From: Theobroma cacao
Lineage: Eukaryota; Streptophyta; Magnoliopsida; Malvales; Malvaceae
Direction: 5' to 3'
Assembly (NCBI RefSeq): GCF_000208745.1
Contig: NC_030851.1
Span: forward strand, 9,349,356-9,413,355
Length of the DNA: 64,000 bases
Numbering within the stretch: the first letter of the stretch is position 1; every line of letters begins with the position of its first letter. This document shows positions 58,983 through 64,000 of this stretch, in pieces. Made by a program: the position numbers and the translations under genes. Below the pieces are notes generated by a model. The model was not told the origin of the DNA. It worked only from the letters and a program-made list of their open reading frames with translations, and did no database searches.

Positions 58983-59649
58983 CAAGGGAATGGATTACGT
59001 TAATGAGAGGTTTGCTCAACAAAAGGAAAGTAAAGAGCAGAAAAGTAAAGCACAATAATGGATGACAAAAGAAAAATTTATTCTCAATTGTAAGCTTTCT
59101 AATACAATGCCTCTATAAATATACAAAGCCTCCATCTTTCTGTCACTAGCATAAACCATGTACAAAAGGGTGGGAGGCTCTTTTTATAGAGTGCTCCTCT
59201 TTACAACAACCCCTTAGCCTCAAAGGGGGAAATGTCAATGCCAAGTGGTCTCCATACTCCAATAGCTCTTTGGAGGATACTTTGTGGAGTTCTAAGTCTT
59301 AAGCCAATTGGAATATTGTTCATGCCCATTGAAACAATATTCTAGGCCTTAGGCATAGTTTGCGTGTGCTGCTTACCGATGTTGTCAATTTTATCATGCA
59401 CATATATGTATTATAACAAGTAATATAAGAGTAAGTAGAGTTTTGAATCACATAAAAAACTGCACCAAGTTTTGCTAAATAATAAAATTAACACAATCTA
59501 ATCTTATTCAAGCAACTGAATCAAAGTGATTAAATAAAAGCAAAACTAAAACTAAATAATAAATAAATTGAATCTAAAAGCTAATGGGCAAAACTTTACT
59601 AGAAAAATTCAATTAATAAAAAGCTTAGGATTGTAATATCCCTAAACAC
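58983..59649. other. Non-coding spacer, no gene seen
   Basis: Nothing recognised. The last third (59430-59600) is A-rich and may already belong to the dispersed repeat that follows. Confidence 0.45.
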
Positions 59650-60910
59650 TTCATCTGAAACTTGTTTCTCTCTTTAACCTTACTTCAATGGATTGAATTG
59701 CTAACTTAGAGTCCTAAGCTATTTATAAGTCTCTGTCGAGATGCTCATAAAAATATCTCTCCTAATTAATTTACTATATGTCTATGCAAATTCAATTGAA
59801 GAAAAATTCATTAAGTCCATGCTTAATATTGGCTACATGCGACATATAAGTATATGTCTATCCTATATGTAAACCAAATCACCTAATCAACTAAGTGAAT
59901 TTGAACACATGCTATTCCATTCATGGCCTAATCTAAACTCCCGTTGTCAAGTTGTATTTAGATATCCAAATCAATCTAATTGGTGATCAAGCAATTAGAA
60001 GTATTAAATATAGAATTGGAACAAACAACTCATCCATTGATAATAAGCAAAAAATAGATAAAAAAATTTAAATTACATGCTGAGTTCAATCATTATAGTA
60101 GAAAAAGTAAATTAGTTCATAATATCTATTGAAAATATCATCTAAAGAAAATCAACCATCAAACCAAGTCAAAGAAAATGAAAGAAGAACTAAAGAAAAG
60201 AAAAAAACTAAGATTTGTCAAATCTCAGGTCTTTAATCTTCTTCAATTTTTCCTTGCTTTCTTCTTTTATTGATGGATTCTTTTTCTCAAGAAAAGCTAC
60301 TCTCTATCTCCCTTAAAAGTTCTATGAAAAGCCTTATTTAAATAACCATCAAAGGCCTAATGTAATTAAAACTTGATTTTTAGAGTGTCGAGATATTGAC
60401 GGGCACCGTGACCTTCCTCCATGGGCACCGCAATGCCCTAAGCTCGGGTGACACTATGATGCATCTTGCCTTATGTTGTTTGTACTGCACTGCTTCATCT
60501 TGTGACGTAATTTTCTCCTTCTTCTAAGCTGCTCCATCTTGTGACATGATTTTCTCCTTCTTTTAAGCTAAACTGGGCAAAGTAATAAACGTGAAGGTTA
60601 TATCTCTAACTATTAACTTTTCAATGGTTTAAGAATCATGCTAATTGGACTTCTATAGTGAAAGATATGCTCAAAATACCGAATCAAATGCAATGGATGT
60701 CTGCACCATGAATGCATTATTCTTCACAAATTATCACCCTTTTCATAGCAAACTTACAAAAGCAACAAACTGACTTAAATAATAACTAAACTTAAAGCAA
60801 AATATCATAAATTAACTTAAAGCAAAAGAACCCAACATAATTTACTAAAATAAAATAAATGACTAAAACTAAATAATTCCTAACTTAATTCTCACGAACC
60901 TAGATAAAAT
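59650..60910. repeat. Dispersed non-coding repeat, copy 2
   Basis: Aligns by eye block for block with 562-1800 at the other end of the window, in the same orientation. It contains a local near-duplicate around TTGTGACGTAATTTTCTCC and TTGTGACATGATTTTCTCC (60500-60560). It ends just before a copia RNase H. No ORF. Confidence 0.5.
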
Positions 60911-60917
60911 ATGATAC

Positions 60918-61391
60918 ACTGATTCAGATTTTCAATCTGATGTTGATTTTAGGAAATCGACATCAGGATCTGTTTTCACCATTGAAGGAGGAGCGATAGT
61001 TTGGAGGAGTGTAAAGCAATCTTATATTGCAAAATCTATTATGAAGGCAGAGTATGTTGCAGCTTGTGAAGTAGCAAAGGAAGCTGTATGGCCTCGTAAG
61101 TTCCTTATGGACCTTGAAGTAGTTCTAGATGCAAACAAGCCTATTACACTGTATTGTGACAACATTGGAGCAGTGGCTAACTCAAAAAAACCGTGGAACC
61201 ATAAAGCAGAAAAACATATTGAAAGGAAATATCATCTCATTGAAGAGATCATACAACGTGGAAAAGTACTTGTGAACAAAATTCCAACTGAGCAGAACCT
61301 CACCGATCCATTCACAAAGACTCTAACACAAAAGAGTTTCGATGGTCACTTAGAAGGTCTTGGAATGAGGGATATGTCATACTTGCTTTAG
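60918..61391 (+). pseudogene. Ty1/copia RNase H fragment, C-terminal end of pol
   Basis: Reads through from SDFQSDVDFRKSTSGSVF and the catalytic Glu in MKAEYVAACEVAKEAVW to LYCDNIGAVANSKKP (second catalytic Asp), HIERKYHLIEEIIQRG and DPFTKTLTQKSF, ending MRDMSYLL and stop at 61391. The second half (61041-61391) is fully open, so this fragment is younger or better kept than the other copia relics. RT, integrase and gag are absent: the fragment begins inside RNase H next to a foreign repeat. Confidence 0.9.
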
Positions 61392-61405
61392 GGCAAGTGG
61401 TAGAT

Positions 61406-61850
61406 TGTTGGGAATTTGAGAATATGGTGCTCTGAAAAGCAAGTATATTCTCATGCTTAATTTTATTAAATTTATTTGTAATGAAAGTACATTTTGATAA
61501 TAAGACGAAAAGTTTGTTTTCACTAAGCATTCATTATCTAGGTATTAAGGTACTATGATTTTATTGAGATATTAAAATATATTTGTATGAAGAGTCATAT
61601 ATAGGAGACATGTATTTTAATTGAATCTAAAAATTGTTCACAGTTAGAAAATAAAGCTAGTCACTTTATTGTGTTAACATTGTAATGTCGAAATTATTTC
61701 CAACGAAATGAATGTGATTCATTTCAAGGGAATGATGAGTCTTAAATCATCGAAATGGTTGACTTCGATTTACCATGAGCATGATCATCATAAAGCGTTG
61801 ATCTAAACTTCGTATTTGGGATTATAATCAAGATGAACATTTAGGAACAT
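61406..61850 (+). repeat. Partial 3' LTR of the same copia element, interrupted by a solo-type LTR
   Basis: Begins TGTTGGGAATTTG 14 bp after the pol stop, with the purine-rich GGGCAAGTGG (61391-61400) ahead as polypurine tract. It runs 445 bp until the family 1 LTR starts at 61851. Its end is therefore beyond the window. Confidence 0.7.
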
Positions 61851-64000
61851 TGTCAAGACCCAGAACTCCCATCGGGCTCGCGACAATCGTCGCGACGTCT
61901 CAATAGGCACTTATTACCCCAAATGTCGATCGAAACCCCGCAAGGCTTAGCATCAGCTTCCGCATCTCCTCGGTGAGCAACAGTTATTAAATTTCGCATT
62001 TCAAGAAATCATAAGTCGTTTCCAAATCAAAACAATAAAATATTATTTTCTGGCTCACAGGGGCATTTTCGTCATTTTTCTTCAAAAATACCGAAACCCA
62101 CCAAAAACATAGTGTGAAAGATAAATATGTTCATACATACTTTAAATCAGATAACTGAAGTATAAAATTATTTTTACAGTGACACGTGGGCCCCCAACTG
62201 ACCAAGAAGGTGTAGGGCTATGAACCCTTATTTTCTATGATGCAACTCCGAGATTAATTCGCGTCTTAATCAACTATCAACAAACTGTCCTGAGCCTGAA
62301 AAATGGATAGGAAGAGGGGTGAGATTATGATTACATAGTCCCAGTGAGTAAACAAACACCATCTAAACTGTATAAAGGCGAGTAAAGGGAGACAATTAAA
62401 AATAATTCATTTCAGCAAATTTTTCACAATACAAATATTCATTTCAACCAAATAATCAATATGGCTCGTGAATTTCTCAAAACTTGGCTCATGCCAAATC
62501 TTGTACTCGAGGACACCTGGACCAGAGGTATCCAACCGAGTCCACCAAGGCTGTGAAAAATTTTATAAAATCATAAAACTTGTTTTTATTTTGAAAAAAA
62601 AAGCAGTCGTTCCTTGGCGTTGACTGAGTTTCACTTCACGTGGTGGTTAACGAGAAGTGCACTCAAAAAGTCCACCTCAGGAGATACCCTACACGCCTCT
62701 ACGACCGAGGTGAGAATATAAAAGAGTTTACCGTGCCCTTCTAATAGGCTGGTTTACGGAACCCCGCCACTACAGTAGCTAATCTTTATTTTATCTACCA
62801 CCTAATTTATAAAATCCTTATCTACATGATATGGTAATTTATCGCAATCTAGCCTCTCAAGGCTGAATACATAGTATATATAATTTTGATACAAATACCG
62901 ACTTTGCCATTCATACTTACATATTATTATAAGCCATATAATTTAAAACACAATTTATAATACAAGCAAGCAGTCTCCAATTACTCTATTTTCAAAACTA
63001 GTATTCAATTTTCTAGAAAATTTATAAAATCATTTTATAAAATCACAATTTCTCCTAAAATATAGCAATTTACCATTTAAACCCATTTTCTATAAAATCA
63101 CACAATTGTATAAAACTACTTTAGATAATTAAGACGATAATAAGTTTACTCACAGTATTAGGAGTAGAAATACTCCTATTTTCAGTCCGCGAGTACAATC
63201 TTTTACCCGTATTCAATGGCTCACCACCTAGCCATAATCCATGACACATATTCCCATTAAATTGTGTCTAACAGTCATAAGCTATTTCAGGCTCGATATA
63301 TATGCATGATATGAAATGAAAAATGCACGGGTAGCCATCTAGACCCGGTATTGGCCTAAGTCGATTTTTCATCCGATAAATTGGCCAATGCGTTTAATTT
63401 CATTCCAACTTACTCCATTTCTTTTCCAATCCCTCAATTCACCAAGCACAACTAATTAACACACAATTAGGAAAAATTTATCTTCACTTTTCTTCTTGGA
63501 ACTTTCGACCAACAATGGTATACTAACTCCGTGATTTTTCCTACTTAATTTTTTCTCCATAATTCATTAATTCCTACACCAAAAACTATTATTTCTGAAT
63601 CAAATCACCTAGAATAACATCCCATTCTTCCTCATTATTCACTTAGAGAATTCGGCTATTGATGGGAACCAAACCTTTGGTGGTTTTCTTTACTTGTTTT
63701 CATGCTACACATCATTAATCACCTAAAAACACTAACATACCTAAAAATCAAACCAATCCAAGATCATTCTCTCTCCATACCCATTTTGACCAGCCATGAA
63801 TTCATCATGGAAACATGTAATTTAACCATGGAAATTAAGGAAAAATGCATGGGTAAGGTAAATCACTAGCAAAATCAAAGAAATTTTACCTTTGCTTGAT
63901 CAAATCCTTGAATTCCAACACTTTCTCTTTGATTTTTCCCACCTAGGGTTTGTTCTTCCTTGGTTTCTCTTCTCTTCTGGTTTGCTGATCACTTATGGGA
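61851..64000. mobile_element. Long LTR (family 1, copy B), cut by the window edge
   Basis: Starts TGTCAAGACCC and follows copy A (34310 onward) block by block. Examples are GAAACCCCGCAAGGCTT, GTGAGCAACAGTT, GGGGCATTTT-GTCATTTTT, CAGTGACACGTGGG, CGTTGACTGAGTT and ACCATTTAAAC. About 2.15 kb is visible, against nearly 3 kb in copy A. No coding content. It sits inside the copia LTR. Confidence 0.82.

Overview
The window looks like plant nuclear DNA from a eudicot. It is AT-rich and intron-containing, and it is packed with Ty1/copia elements, long LTRs, LINE fragments, a CACTA transposon and MITE-like elements. The two host genes and the two captured gene fragments belong to plant or pan-eukaryotic families. 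The style of the repeats suggests a Malvales-type genome such as cacao, but nothing in the sequence proves a species. I saw no rRNA, tRNA, CRISPR, phage or bacterial feature.

Layout. 1-4673: the end of a long LTR, a dispersed repeat that returns at 59.6-60.9 kb, a TA microsatellite, and an inverted LTR copy. 4.7-17.7 kb: decayed plus-strand copia DNA, split by a 9.9-kb minus-strand Sirevirus-like element (6627-16541, target duplication CTCAA) that carries gag, pol and a third envelope-like ORF. 17.6-18.3 kb: local duplications and an 81-bp composite repeat. 18403-23669: a CACTA transposon (target duplication TGA) that has captured exon-intron pieces of two unrelated host genes, U1 snRNP protein C and ER membrane complex subunit 7. 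25.3-30.5 kb: an apparently intact minus-strand DUF789-family gene with four coding exons and a probable 5'UTR intron. 33.7-39.6 kb: a minus-strand copia relic split by a 3.0-kb solo LTR. 39.6-41.9 kb: a LINE relic and a Ty3/gypsy gag scrap. 42448-47602: a structurally complete copia element with two 267-bp LTRs and a pol full of stop codons. 48.8-49.7 kb: an apparently intact two-exon gene for a small membrane protein. 50.3-52.7 kb: stacked terminal-inverted-repeat elements, one with a perfect 9-bp target duplication. 52982-58977: a solo LTR with a second solo LTR inside it. 59-64 kb: more repeat, a copia RNase H end, and another long LTR that runs off the window.

Only two loci look like functioning host genes: the DUF789 gene (812 aa) and the small membrane-protein gene (278 aa). 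Nearly everything else is a record of nested insertion. Several target duplications and the broken reading frames let the order of events be read: old copia, then Sirevirus; old copia, then solo LTR; LTR, then LTR. The most unusual object is the CACTA element with its two-gene cargo.
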